This document shows, piece after piece, positions 32,396 to 40,268 of a stretch of 64,000 nt of DNA. The first letter of the stretch is position 1, and every line of letters starts with the position of its first letter. The notes beneath the pieces are model-generated. The model did not search any database and was not told the origin of the DNA. It worked only from the letters and a program-made list of their open reading frames with translations. The DNA lies in assembly GCA_904420125.1 (NCBI GenBank), contig CAJFUK010000031.1:1-64000 (forward strand). The letters are read 5' to 3'. Position numbers and translations under genes: made by a program. Source of the DNA: Candidatus Falkowella caecavicola. Its GTDB lineage: Bacteria; Bacillota; Clostridia; Oscillospirales; Ruminococcaceae.

Positions 32396-33406
32396 TTAAC
32401 GAAAAAAGTTTGGTTGCGAACCAGCAGATGTGTTTGCCGAAGTACTTTCTTCCTGCGCTTTCTCCTGCAAATCCAGGCTTAATACCGCATGTTTTTCTGA
32501 ATATTCCTGAATCTGACGGCGCGTGCCCTCCATATCGCTGCATAGCTGTTCCAGCCCCTCCAGGAACCGGGACACGGCCTGCGTAAACTGTTCTTTCTGA
32601 TCCGTTGCCTGTTGTACCAAGGATTCCAGCATGCCGTCCGATTCATGGATGGATCCCATTGCTTTTTTCGCCATTTTATAAGCTTCAAATTCTGCGGCAG
32701 CCGTAATACTTTCCGCCTGATCCTTGGCCTGCTGTACCATCTGCGCGGCCGTTTGACCAGCCCGTTCGGTCAGGCTCGATGCGTTTTCCTGCGCGGACTG
32801 TCTCTCCCGCTGTGCTTCCTCACGTGCCGCGCGTAAAATCTGCTCGGCCTGCTGTTTTGCTTTTTCCAGGATCTCTCTGGTCTGATTTTGCACGTCATCC
32901 AGTCTTTCCCGTGCCTGCTGTTCTGCGTTTTTCATCAGCTCTGCCGCATCTTTGCCCGCGTTAGAAAGCACAGCGGCCGCCTCAGCGCGCTGCTGTTCCA
33001 TCTGTGCAGCGGTATCGTCATATTTTTTCAGCCGGAGTTCCGCCGCCTCAGCGCGGAATGCCGCATCTCTCTTCTCTTTTTTCGTATCCTGCAAAGTATG
33101 TTCAGTTTCTGCTAATTTTTGCTCCAGCGCTGATATTGTCTGATTTTTCTCTTCCAGCTGACTACGCAGAATTTCCACAAGCGCCTGGCTTTCCTGCAAT
33201 TGGGCCTGTGTTTTAGCCGTTTCTGCCTTCATCTGTTCCAGCTCTGTCGCAGCCGCTGCTTTTTCCGTATCCAGCGCGTCGATCTGTTCCTGCATCTGGC
33301 GGCGTTTGGATTCATAATCGTCCGTCAGCTCTTCTACGCACATTAAAACATCTTTTTTTCGAAATCCGCCAAACAGAGAGGTCTTCATCTTATCCCCATA
33401 TTCCAT
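32396..33406 (-). CDS. DivIVA-like coiled-coil protein
   Basis: A 336-residue protein that is almost entirely coiled coil (Ala/Gln/Glu heptads from about residue 25 to 300). The N-terminus MEYGDKMKTSLFGGFRKKDV resembles the membrane-binding start of DivIVA/GpsB-type proteins (FxxxGxxxxDV pattern). The middle (ARERLDDVQNQTREILEKAK and AEQILRAAREEAQ) is like the ATP-synthase-b/DivIVA coiled-coil stretches. It probably acts at the poles or septum as a scaffold (inference). The ATG at 33406 has AAGGAGA; the promoter is at 33500-33528. The C-terminal 25 residues are Ser/Thr-rich. Confidence 0.75.
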   Translation of the reverse strand: MEYGDKMKTSLFGGFRKKDVLMCVEELTDDYESKRRQMQEQIDALDTEKAAAATELEQMKAETAKTQAQLQESQALVEILRSQLEEKNQTISALEQKLAETEHTLQDTKKEKRDAAFRAEAAELRLKKYDDTAAQMEQQRAEAAAVLSNAGKDAAELMKNAEQQARERLDDVQNQTREILEKAKQQAEQILRAAREEAQRERQSAQENASSLTERAGQTAAQMVQQAKDQAESITAAAEFEAYKMAKKAMGSIHESDGMLESLVQQATDQKEQFTQAVSRFLEGLEQLCSDMEGTRRQIQEYSEKHAVLSLDLQEKAQEESTSANTSAGSQPNFFR

Positions 33407-33499
33407 AACCGATTCTCCTTTTGTCCAGCACGTCATCCGCAAAAAGACGCCACGCGACTGCTGTACCTGTTCGAATATTGGTTTATTTTATCATTTTAT

Positions 33500-33528
33500 A
33501 TTATACTGTCTATAAAAATTTTTTGCAA
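33500..33528 (-). promoter_or_regulatory. Sigma-A promoter of the DivIVA-like gene
   Basis: Minus strand TTGCAA (33523-33528), 17-base spacer, TATAAT (33500-33505). A divergent, weaker promoter for the HAD gene (TATAAT at 33554-33559, poor -35) overlaps this region. Confidence 0.75.
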
Positions 33529-33589
33529 GAGTATTTCCATGAAAACTAATTTTTGCTATAATCTTTATAGAAAAACGGGAGGGACTGTT

Positions 33590-34294
33590 ATGGATAACAA
33601 CCGGTTGGTGGTTTTTGATTTGGACGGTACATTAAATAAAACGGAAATTTTTTCTATTCCTGCCCACCGCAGACTCTTAAAGGAACTGGAGATCGACGGA
33701 AAAACAGACGCGGACATCATTGGGTTTTACGGAACAGTTGGATCGGAGTATATCCGGACATTTCTCCCGGATGCCGATGAAGAAACCCGCCGTCTCTATT
33801 TAAAAACAGTAGACCGTTATGAAAAAGAACTGATGCAGCAGCTGCATGATACTTATCCCGGCATTCCCGAAGCGTTGACAGAGTTAAAACGTCTGGGATA
33901 CCGCACAGCCGTCTGTTCCAATGCATACATCTCCTATATTGATTTTACTCTGCGGGCATTAGGCCTGCGGGATCAGATTGACGAAATCCAACCGCTGATC
34001 AGGGGAATGCATAAAGAACAGACGCTGCGGCTGCTCTTGAAGAAGCTCGATCCGGCCGCCGCCGTCATGGTAGGCGATCGCCGTTTTGATCTGGAAGCAG
34101 CCCGTGCCAATCAGATTCCCTTTATCGGCTGTCTGTATGGATACGGCGCGTCAGAAATGGAAACAGCGGATCGGGTTATTCGATCCGGTTTTGAACTGGT
34201 CGCAGCCGTCGAATCCTTAATTGGATTCGACGGGCGGCCATCTTATGGAAACAAGGAGGTTGATTCGGATGCTGAAAAGTCAGCAAATCCGTGA
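33590..34294 (+). CDS. HAD-superfamily phosphatase (phosphoglycolate phosphatase-like)
   Basis: A 234-residue haloacid dehalogenase-type hydrolase. Motif I VVFDLDGTLNKTE holds the nucleophile Asp, motif II is VCSNA, motif III the Lys in MHKEQTL, motif IV VMVGDRRFDLEAA. The helical cap sits between motifs I and II, as in Gph/PGMB phosphatases. The start at 33590 has GGGAGGG before the ATG (the longer frame to 33539 lacks one). The 3' end overlaps the dehydratase gene by 26 bases, so the two are coupled, which suggests a sugar-acid phosphate as substrate (inference). Confidence 0.88.
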   Translation: MDNNRLVVFDLDGTLNKTEIFSIPAHRRLLKELEIDGKTDADIIGFYGTVGSEYIRTFLPDADEETRRLYLKTVDRYEKELMQQLHDTYPGIPEALTELKRLGYRTAVCSNAYISYIDFTLRALGLRDQIDEIQPLIRGMHKEQTLRLLLKKLDPAAAVMVGDRRFDLEAARANQIPFIGCLYGYGASEMETADRVIRSGFELVAAVESLIGFDGRPSYGNKEVDSDAEKSANP

Positions 34295-35993
34295 AACGGC
34301 AATTGAAATGGACTCTCTGAAACTGGGGAGCGGCTGGACCCTTGAGGAACTGTCGCAACCCCAGATTTATCTGGCCAGCACATATGGGGAAAGCCATCCA
34401 GGCAGCGTCCACCTGGAAAAACTGATGGACCGTGTCTGTCAAGCGCTGAAAACGCTACAGATGCGGGGGGCGCGTTATTTTGCAACGGATATGTGCGACG
34501 GCATCGCACAGGGGCATGACGGCATGAATTATTCGCTGGTTTCCCGCGAATATATTGCCGGCCTGATGGAAATTCAGGCAAAGGCCTCTCCTTTCGACGG
34601 CGGAATTTTTCTGTCCAGCTGTGACAAAGGAGTGCCTGGCGTTCTGCTTGCCATGGCGCGGCTGGATATGCCTTCTGTTTTGATTCCGGGAGGGATCATG
34701 AAAGCGGGGCCTGATATGCTTACACTCGAACAGATTGGCGCTTATGGAAGTATGTATCAGCGGCATGAAATCACATTGGAAGAATTTCAGCAGAAACAGA
34801 TGGAAGCCTGTACCGGCTGCGGCGCCTGCCAGTTTATGGGCACAGCCAACACCATGCAGGTTTTAAGCGAGGCCCTCGGACTGGCCCTGCCGGGAACCGC
34901 TCTGCTGCAGGCCAGCTCTCCGGAGCTTCTGCAGGCATGTGACCGTGCGGCCCAGGCGCTGCAAAAACTGATTGAGCTTGACCTGACGCCCCGCAAAATT
35001 TTGACCTGGAAGTCGTTTGAAAACGCGGTGATGGTGCATGCAGCGGTTGCCGGCTCCACCAATGCGCTTCTGCATATTCCTGCGCTGGCTCATGAATTGG
35101 GGATTCCGGTCGATGCAGATCTTTTTGACCGTGTCAATCGTTATATCCCCTACATAACCAACATCCGCCCCAGCGGAAAATATCCCAGCGAATATCTCCA
35201 TTATGCCGGCGGCGTACCGGCGGTGATGGAAGAACTGCGCCCATGGCTGCATCTGGATGCGCTCACTGTGACTGGAAAAACATTAGGAGAAAATCTGGAC
35301 GACCTGCGCGCTTCCGGTTATTATGAAGCCTGCACAGCTCTCCTGCAGGGAACCGGATTAACCGGCCGGGACATTATCAAGAGCCGTTCTGCACCTATCA
35401 ATCCGCAGGGATCTCTGACAGTTCTCAGGGGGAACCTGGCTCCAGAGGGTGCAGTTGTCAAACATAGTGCGATTGATCCGTCATTGATGTCTGTCACCCT
35501 GCGTGCCGTACCATTTGATTGTGAGGAGGATGCGCTTCAGGCTGTACTCCGTCATGAAGTACAGCCTGGAGATGCAGTGATTATCCGTTATGAAGGGCCT
35601 AAAGGCAGCGGTATGCCGGAAATGTTCTATACCACAGAAGCGATTGCCAGTGATCCTCTGCTCTGCAGCTCCATTGCTCTGATCACCGATGGACGGTTTT
35701 CCGGTGCAACCCGTGGTCCGGCGGTCGGACATGTTTCCCCGGAGGCGGCCAGCGGTGGCCCGATTGCTCTGATCGAACCAGGGGATCTGATCCGTTTGGA
35801 TATTCCCAAACGGACGCTGTCTCTGATCGGCGTGCAGGGAAAGGAACTTTCGACAGAGGAAATCGATCAAATTTTAGAAGCGCGGAAAAAGAAGTATATT
35901 CCCCCAACGTCCAAACCGGTTTCCGGTGCTTTGGGCATCTATCAAAAACTGGCTGTCTCCGCTATGAAGGGCGGATATATGGAGATTGACTGA
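34269..35993 (+). CDS. IlvD/Edd family dehydratase
   Basis: A 574-residue iron-sulfur dehydratase. Cluster cysteines are visible in FATDMCDGIAQGHDG, FLSSCDKGVPGVLLAM and ACTGCGACQFMGTANTM. The C-terminal substrate region is ITDGRFSGATRGPAVGHVSP. The family covers dihydroxy-acid dehydratase (IlvD), 6-phosphogluconate dehydratase (Edd) and sugar-acid dehydratases. No branched-chain genes are nearby, while a phosphatase gene overlaps it, so a sugar-acid dehydratase is as likely as IlvD. The start ATG at 34269 has AAGGAGG 9 bases upstream. Confidence 0.88.
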   Translation: MLKSQQIRETAIEMDSLKLGSGWTLEELSQPQIYLASTYGESHPGSVHLEKLMDRVCQALKTLQMRGARYFATDMCDGIAQGHDGMNYSLVSREYIAGLMEIQAKASPFDGGIFLSSCDKGVPGVLLAMARLDMPSVLIPGGIMKAGPDMLTLEQIGAYGSMYQRHEITLEEFQQKQMEACTGCGACQFMGTANTMQVLSEALGLALPGTALLQASSPELLQACDRAAQALQKLIELDLTPRKILTWKSFENAVMVHAAVAGSTNALLHIPALAHELGIPVDADLFDRVNRYIPYITNIRPSGKYPSEYLHYAGGVPAVMEELRPWLHLDALTVTGKTLGENLDDLRASGYYEACTALLQGTGLTGRDIIKSRSAPINPQGSLTVLRGNLAPEGAVVKHSAIDPSLMSVTLRAVPFDCEEDALQAVLRHEVQPGDAVIIRYEGPKGSGMPEMFYTTEAIASDPLLCSSIALITDGRFSGATRGPAVGHVSPEAASGGPIALIEPGDLIRLDIPKRTLSLIGVQGKELSTEEIDQILEARKKKYIPPTSKPVSGALGIYQKLAVSAMKGGYMEID

Positions 35994-36118
35994 TTTTCCG
36001 ATTCGCGTGGTGGAATGATTGGTGCCAGCCAGTGCTATCTTCGCCTGTTCCGGTGAATTCGACAACAAAAATCAAATGTGATGGGCTTTAGTAAAACTCA
36101 ATTTGGAGGAAGACAGAA

Positions 36119-36553
36119 TTGATCAAGAAAGCGGGAATCAGTGAACTGGAAATGATTGCAGGTTTAGCTGTTTTGCTTTGGAAGGAGCATACGATCCAGG
36201 AACTGAAAGATGAGTTTTTAGAAATAATCCTTCAGGAAAAAGCGCAGTTTTTTCTAAAATATGATCAGAATGTACCTGTTGGATTTGCACAGTGTCAATT
36301 AAGGTACGACTATGTAGAAGGAACAGAAACCAGCCCCGTTGGATATTTAGAAGGTATTTTTGTTCAGGAAGAATACCGGCACAAAGGCTATGCCAGGGAG
36401 TTGTTGTCCGCATGCGAGCAATGGGCCAGGAATAAAGGGTGTCAGGAATTTGCCAGCGATTGTGAAATAGGCAATGACAGCAGTATCCATTTCCATACGG
36501 CTGCAGGTTTTACGGAAGCCAATCGAATCGTCTGCTTTACAAAAAAACTGTAA
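36119..36553 (+). CDS. AAC(6')-I-like aminoglycoside N-acetyltransferase
   Basis: A 144-residue GNAT acetyltransferase. The stretches LRYDYVEGTETSPVGYLEGI and FVQEEYRHKGYARELLSACE (acetyl-CoA-binding Q/R-x-x-G-x-A/G type loop) and the ending EANRIVCFTKKL are characteristic of the AAC(6')-I enzymes that acetylate the 6'-amino group of aminoglycosides. The start is TTG at 36119, with TTGGAGGA 8 bases before it. GC content is lower than in the neighbours. It stands alone between two unrelated operons and has a strong terminator. Whether it gives resistance or acts on another amine is unknown. Confidence 0.75.
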   Translation: MIKKAGISELEMIAGLAVLLWKEHTIQELKDEFLEIILQEKAQFFLKYDQNVPVGFAQCQLRYDYVEGTETSPVGYLEGIFVQEEYRHKGYARELLSACEQWARNKGCQEFASDCEIGNDSSIHFHTAAGFTEANRIVCFTKKL

Positions 36554-36583
36554 AACCTGTCTGTGGATTGAAAAAATAGGGAA

Positions 36584-36630
36584 AACAACAGCAACAGCGG
36601 CTTTGTATTTTTAAGCCGCTGTTGCTGTTG
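36584..36630 (+). terminator. Very long perfect terminator hairpin
   Basis: A 19-bp perfect stem (36584-36602 with 36612-36630) with a 9-base loop. It begins 31 bases after the AAC(6')-like stop codon. Both flanks are simple enough for it to act in both directions, ending also the minus-strand operon at 36729. Confidence 0.85.
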
Positions 36631-36728
36631 TTGATATTATGAACCCCTTCCGGCTCCCCGTCACACGGCAGCACCAATACAAAATCCCGCCGGATATAAA
36701 CAGTCCGCCGCATGCGTCCGGAGTTATT

Positions 36729-37226
36729 TTAGCCTTCCATGCCCGGATGATACCCGGACATATCCTGATAGACGCCGGGAAATGAATCCGGAATTAGAGT
36801 AGCGCCTACGGTTTTTTCATAGAAAGAAGTAGGCCCTACCCACCCGATCACAGCGTACCCATAACCGTCTGCCCGCATAGAAAGCAGACATTTTTTCATC
36901 AGGGCTTCCCCGATCCTGGCACCCCGTTCAGATGTCAACACCCCAATAGGCCCAAAAAAGTTTTTCGCCGTTACATCATAACAGGCAAAGCCAATCACTT
37001 TCTGTTCTTTGACAGCAATATAACAGGTAATGGGATGCCCGGTGAAAGCATAGGCCGCCTCATTTTTCCAGCCTTCTCCAAACTCTTCCTCAACAAACCG
37101 AAGCACCTGATCCCGGTCCATAGCCATTGCCCGCATAATCCGAACACCTTTCTGAGCCAGGTGTTCATACAGCGCGGGGTCCTCTGTAATATGATACAGT
37201 TTTACCAGCATATCAGCCATACGCAT
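36729..37226 (-). CDS. GNAT family N-acetyltransferase
   Basis: A 165-residue acetyltransferase of the GNAT fold with an acetyl-CoA loop at IGVLTSERGARIGEALMKKC and a C-terminal SFYEKTVGA segment typical of the fold. The substrate is unknown. The ATG at 37226 has AAGGAAAGGGGG upstream and lies 22 bases after the NAD(P)HX repair gene, so it is read with it. The first residues are uncertain because three in-frame ATG codons are close together. Confidence 0.82.
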   Translation of the reverse strand: MRMADMLVKLYHITEDPALYEHLAQKGVRIMRAMAMDRDQVLRFVEEEFGEGWKNEAAYAFTGHPITCYIAVKEQKVIGFACYDVTAKNFFGPIGVLTSERGARIGEALMKKCLLSMRADGYGYAVIGWVGPTSFYEKTVGATLIPDSFPGVYQDMSGYHPGMEG

Positions 37227-37248
37227 TACCCCCTTTCCTTTTTTTCTT

Positions 37249-38814
37249 TTATCTGTCATCCATCAGCCGGCAGACTGTTTTTGGAATTTGTGCCAGGATA
37301 TCACCTGCCAGTAGACTGTTCTCTGCCATGCCAGAGTTTATTAAATCATCAGCGGCTGCTCCATGCGCATATACTGCGTTACAGACAGCTGCCGTTACAT
37401 TTCCGCTTTTGCCTAGAAATCCCAGAATCATTCCAGCGAGCAGATCGCCGCTTCCGCCTTTGGCAAGCCCGGGATTGCCGGAAGTATTCACGTACACCCG
37501 TCCGTCTGGAAAGGCCGTCAACGTAAAAGGCCCCTTCAGCACAACGACCGCACCGCTTTCTTTTGCCAGCGCAGCCGCATAACCAAACCGGTCCATATGG
37601 ACAGTCTGTACGCTGCACCCACACAAACGCGCCATCTCCCCTGTATGAGGAGTCAACACCGTCAAAGCCTTTCTTCGGCGCACCAGGGTCCAAAGATCAG
37701 AACCAGCTTCCAGATAATACAATGCATCCGCGTCAATAACCAGGGGTGCGTCTATCAACAACATCTGCTCAAGCACCTCACGGGTCTCCGGAAACCGTCC
37801 CATCCCCGGACCAATGGCATAAGCATCCCCCTCCGGAATCGATATTTCCCCGGAAAAGTGTCCCTCCGGTGCCGGTTCTAAATGGTACATGGCCTCGGTC
37901 ATATGTGCAGCCGCCATTGCCTGAATACAGTCTGGCAGAACCACTGTCAGCAAACCGCAGCCGCCGCGCAGACATCCTTTCGCCGCCATGGTAATCGCAC
38001 CCGGCATTTCTCTGGAACCGCCGACCAGGACAGCCCTGCCGTAATCCCCTTTATGACTGTCCGGCGCGCGGTGAGACAGTGTATTCCGTAACTCTGCCTG
38101 TCCCCAGAGCATACAGCGGCATCCTGTGCTTTCAATGGCTTTTGGCGGAATTCCGATTTCCACGATTTCCACTTCCCCATAGAAAGAACGGGCAGGATAC
38201 AAAAAGGCACTGGGTTTAGGGCATTGAATGGTCAATGTTACGTCTGCACAAACTGCTAACGAAACATTTGCCTGATCCGCGGCAACCCCACTCGGCAGAT
38301 CAATCGCAAAAACCAATGCCCTGGGCGCATTGTTGATCAGACGGATCACATCTGCATAAAACCCTCTGGGTTGTCCGTGCATCCCGATCCCCAGCAAAGC
38401 ATCTACGATAACATCTGCCGCCTGAATCGCTTCTTCGACCGCCTGGACAGCCGCTTCCTCGGACAAATCCGACAGGGAAAGTAAAGAATATCCGGCCTTC
38501 TGATAGAAAGCAAGATGGGCAGCAGCTGCCCCGGTCAGCTGTCCCGGTTCCGGCACCAGCAGCAGGCGGACCGCAAATCCTTCCGCCTGCATCTGGCGTG
38601 CCAATGCGATCCCGTCGCCGCCGTTATTGCCTGTGCCGGCTAAAATCACTGTCTGCAACTCTTTGGCGCCGCTCTGTATCTGTGCCAATCTGGGCTTCAT
38701 GGCATGCAGCAGCGCCTGTGCTGCGTTTTCCATCAACAATTCCTCCGGCATTCCAATGGTCTCGATTGCATACCGGTCTGCCGCATACATTTCTTCTTTG
38801 GTCAGAACACGCAT
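37249..38814 (-). CDS. Bifunctional NAD(P)HX epimerase/dehydratase
   Basis: A 521-residue metabolite-repair enzyme. The N-terminal half (residues 1-215) is the NAD(P)HX epimerase (YjeF-N) with MENAAQALLHAM and AGTGNNGGDGIALARQM. The C-terminal half is the ADP-dependent dehydratase with KGDYGRAVLVGGSREMPGA, GPGMG, VIDADALYYL, LTPHTGEMARL and TSGNPGLAKGGSGDLLAGM, which carries the catalytic Asp. Together they restore hydrated NADH/NADPH. It is in an operon with the thioesterase (19 bp upstream) and the GNAT gene. Confidence 0.95.
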   Translation of the reverse strand: MRVLTKEEMYAADRYAIETIGMPEELLMENAAQALLHAMKPRLAQIQSGAKELQTVILAGTGNNGGDGIALARQMQAEGFAVRLLLVPEPGQLTGAAAAHLAFYQKAGYSLLSLSDLSEEAAVQAVEEAIQAADVIVDALLGIGMHGQPRGFYADVIRLINNAPRALVFAIDLPSGVAADQANVSLAVCADVTLTIQCPKPSAFLYPARSFYGEVEIVEIGIPPKAIESTGCRCMLWGQAELRNTLSHRAPDSHKGDYGRAVLVGGSREMPGAITMAAKGCLRGGCGLLTVVLPDCIQAMAAAHMTEAMYHLEPAPEGHFSGEISIPEGDAYAIGPGMGRFPETREVLEQMLLIDAPLVIDADALYYLEAGSDLWTLVRRRKALTVLTPHTGEMARLCGCSVQTVHMDRFGYAAALAKESGAVVVLKGPFTLTAFPDGRVYVNTSGNPGLAKGGSGDLLAGMILGFLGKSGNVTAAVCNAVYAHGAAADDLINSGMAENSLLAGDILAQIPKTVCRLMDDR

Positions 38815-38832
38815 CAGCCGTCCTCCCTTCTG

Positions 38833-39249
38833 TTATTCTTCCAAACCGCGCATCATGAGCGCATAAATATCCGGCGCATATTTTTTCAGGTTCACCGGAC
38901 GGAAAGAGGTATTCACAAAGCCATGGGTTGTTGTCCCTTCATTGAGGATTTCCGTTTCCCCCTGCCTGCGGACCGTATAAGCAAAAGAAATCCTGGACAC
39001 GGTTAATTTTTGAATCCGCACGGTAATGGACAGGACATCCTCATAGAAAGCGGCGCGGATATAACGGCTGGTGAGTTCTGTCAGCGGCAGCAGAATCCCT
39101 GCTTTTTCCACATCGGAATACCGCATACCCAGTTTCCGGATAAACTCCGTGCGCGCCGCTTCATACCATACCGCGTACATGGAATGATGTGCAATGCCCA
39201 TCTGGTCTGTTTCTGCATAACGTACAATAATTTGTGTTTCTGATATCAT
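38833..39249 (-). CDS. Acyl-CoA thioesterase, 4HBT/YbgC family
   Basis: A 138-residue hot-dog-fold thioesterase. The catalytic motif is VRYAETDQMGIAHHSMYAVW, with the Asp and the HxxxxxW pattern of 4-hydroxybenzoyl-CoA thioesterase-like proteins. YTVRRQGETEILNEGTTTHG is the central strand pair. It hydrolyses short acyl-CoA or acyl-ACP. It overlaps the phosphoesterase gene by 4 bases. Confidence 0.93.
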   Translation of the reverse strand: MISETQIIVRYAETDQMGIAHHSMYAVWYEAARTEFIRKLGMRYSDVEKAGILLPLTELTSRYIRAAFYEDVLSITVRIQKLTVSRISFAYTVRRQGETEILNEGTTTHGFVNTSFRPVNLKKYAPDIYALMMRGLEE

Positions 39250-40139
39250 TTAAACACTTCCTTTATCTGACGCCCATGCGTTTTTTTGTTTACGTTCGCC
39301 TTGTTCGGGAGAATATCAATCGTCACCACTTCCGGCGGATTAAACACACGCGGACAGCGATTTTTACAAAGACCGCGGCTGACAATCAAAGACGTATGTC
39401 CGATCTGATATCTTCCGCCTGCATATTTAGGAAAAAACCCCTGATGGGGAGCATAAAGACCGTTGCAGATTCCCGGAATCCGCACCTGCCCGCCGTGAGC
39501 ATGGCCGCATGTGATCAAGTCAAAGGGATATTGTTGATAATCCGCCACACATTCCGGATGGTGGGAACATAAAACGGTATAAACTTCCGGACGGATGCCC
39601 AAACCGCAGTCTGCCAGCTGTTTGATCCATCCGGACCGGTTGCTGCCGGAGGATGCCGTACGGTCAATCCGAAATCCGGATGGATCATCTACACCAGCGA
39701 CACAGATTTTCTGTCCACGTATCAGGATCTGCTGGCTGCTTCCCTCCAGAACTGTGATACCATGCTGCCGGAGATTTTCTTTGATCTGCGCCATCCGACC
39801 GCTGCGGTATTCATGATTGCCTGATACATAATAGCACCGGTACCTTGCGCCAATGTTCTTTAGTAACCTCCACGCTCCATAACCCGGCGCCTTGTCATCC
39901 ACGATATCTCCAGCCAGCAGCAGCAAATCCGGATGCTGCCGGTCAATTACCTGCAAAAGCTTTTTCTGTCCCGATCCGTAGATCGAGCTATGCAGGTCTG
40001 CCAGCAAAACAATACGGATCGGAGCAGCGACTTTTGCACTGATTTCCGTATAACGGCGAACCGTAATCCCTTCCCATACTGCCGCCGTACCTGCCGCTGT
40101 TAACAGTAACATGGGTACAACGATCTTACTCCATCCCAA
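39246..40139 (-). CDS. Membrane-anchored metallophosphoesterase (YaeI/YkuE type)
   Basis: A 297-residue calcineurin-like phosphoesterase. An N-terminal membrane anchor or uncleaved signal is at residues 4-24 (KIVVPMLLLTAAGTAAVWEG). Metal-binding motifs follow in order: LADLHSS, LAGDIVDDKAPG, YVSGNHEYRSG, LCSHHPE and TCGHAHGGQVRIPG. This is the arrangement of the membrane-associated UDP-diacylglucosamine/phospholipid phosphoesterase-like group. The substrate is unknown. The gene starts the operon with the thioesterase and NAD(P)HX genes. Confidence 0.92.
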   Translation of the reverse strand: MGWSKIVVPMLLLTAAGTAAVWEGITVRRYTEISAKVAAPIRIVLLADLHSSIYGSGQKKLLQVIDRQHPDLLLLAGDIVDDKAPGYGAWRLLKNIGARYRCYYVSGNHEYRSGRMAQIKENLRQHGITVLEGSSQQILIRGQKICVAGVDDPSGFRIDRTASSGSNRSGWIKQLADCGLGIRPEVYTVLCSHHPECVADYQQYPFDLITCGHAHGGQVRIPGICNGLYAPHQGFFPKYAGGRYQIGHTSLIVSRGLCKNRCPRVFNPPEVVTIDILPNKANVNKKTHGRQIKEVFK

Positions 40140-40268
40140 ATGATAACCTCCCGTTCTGTACGCCGGTACTCTGTCTGATTGGTCAATCTATATGAGGGCG
40201 TCTTATCATCCTCATTGTATTCAGTGGCTGCATACCATATGAATAGCAAAAGTATACCGTCTGCCGTA

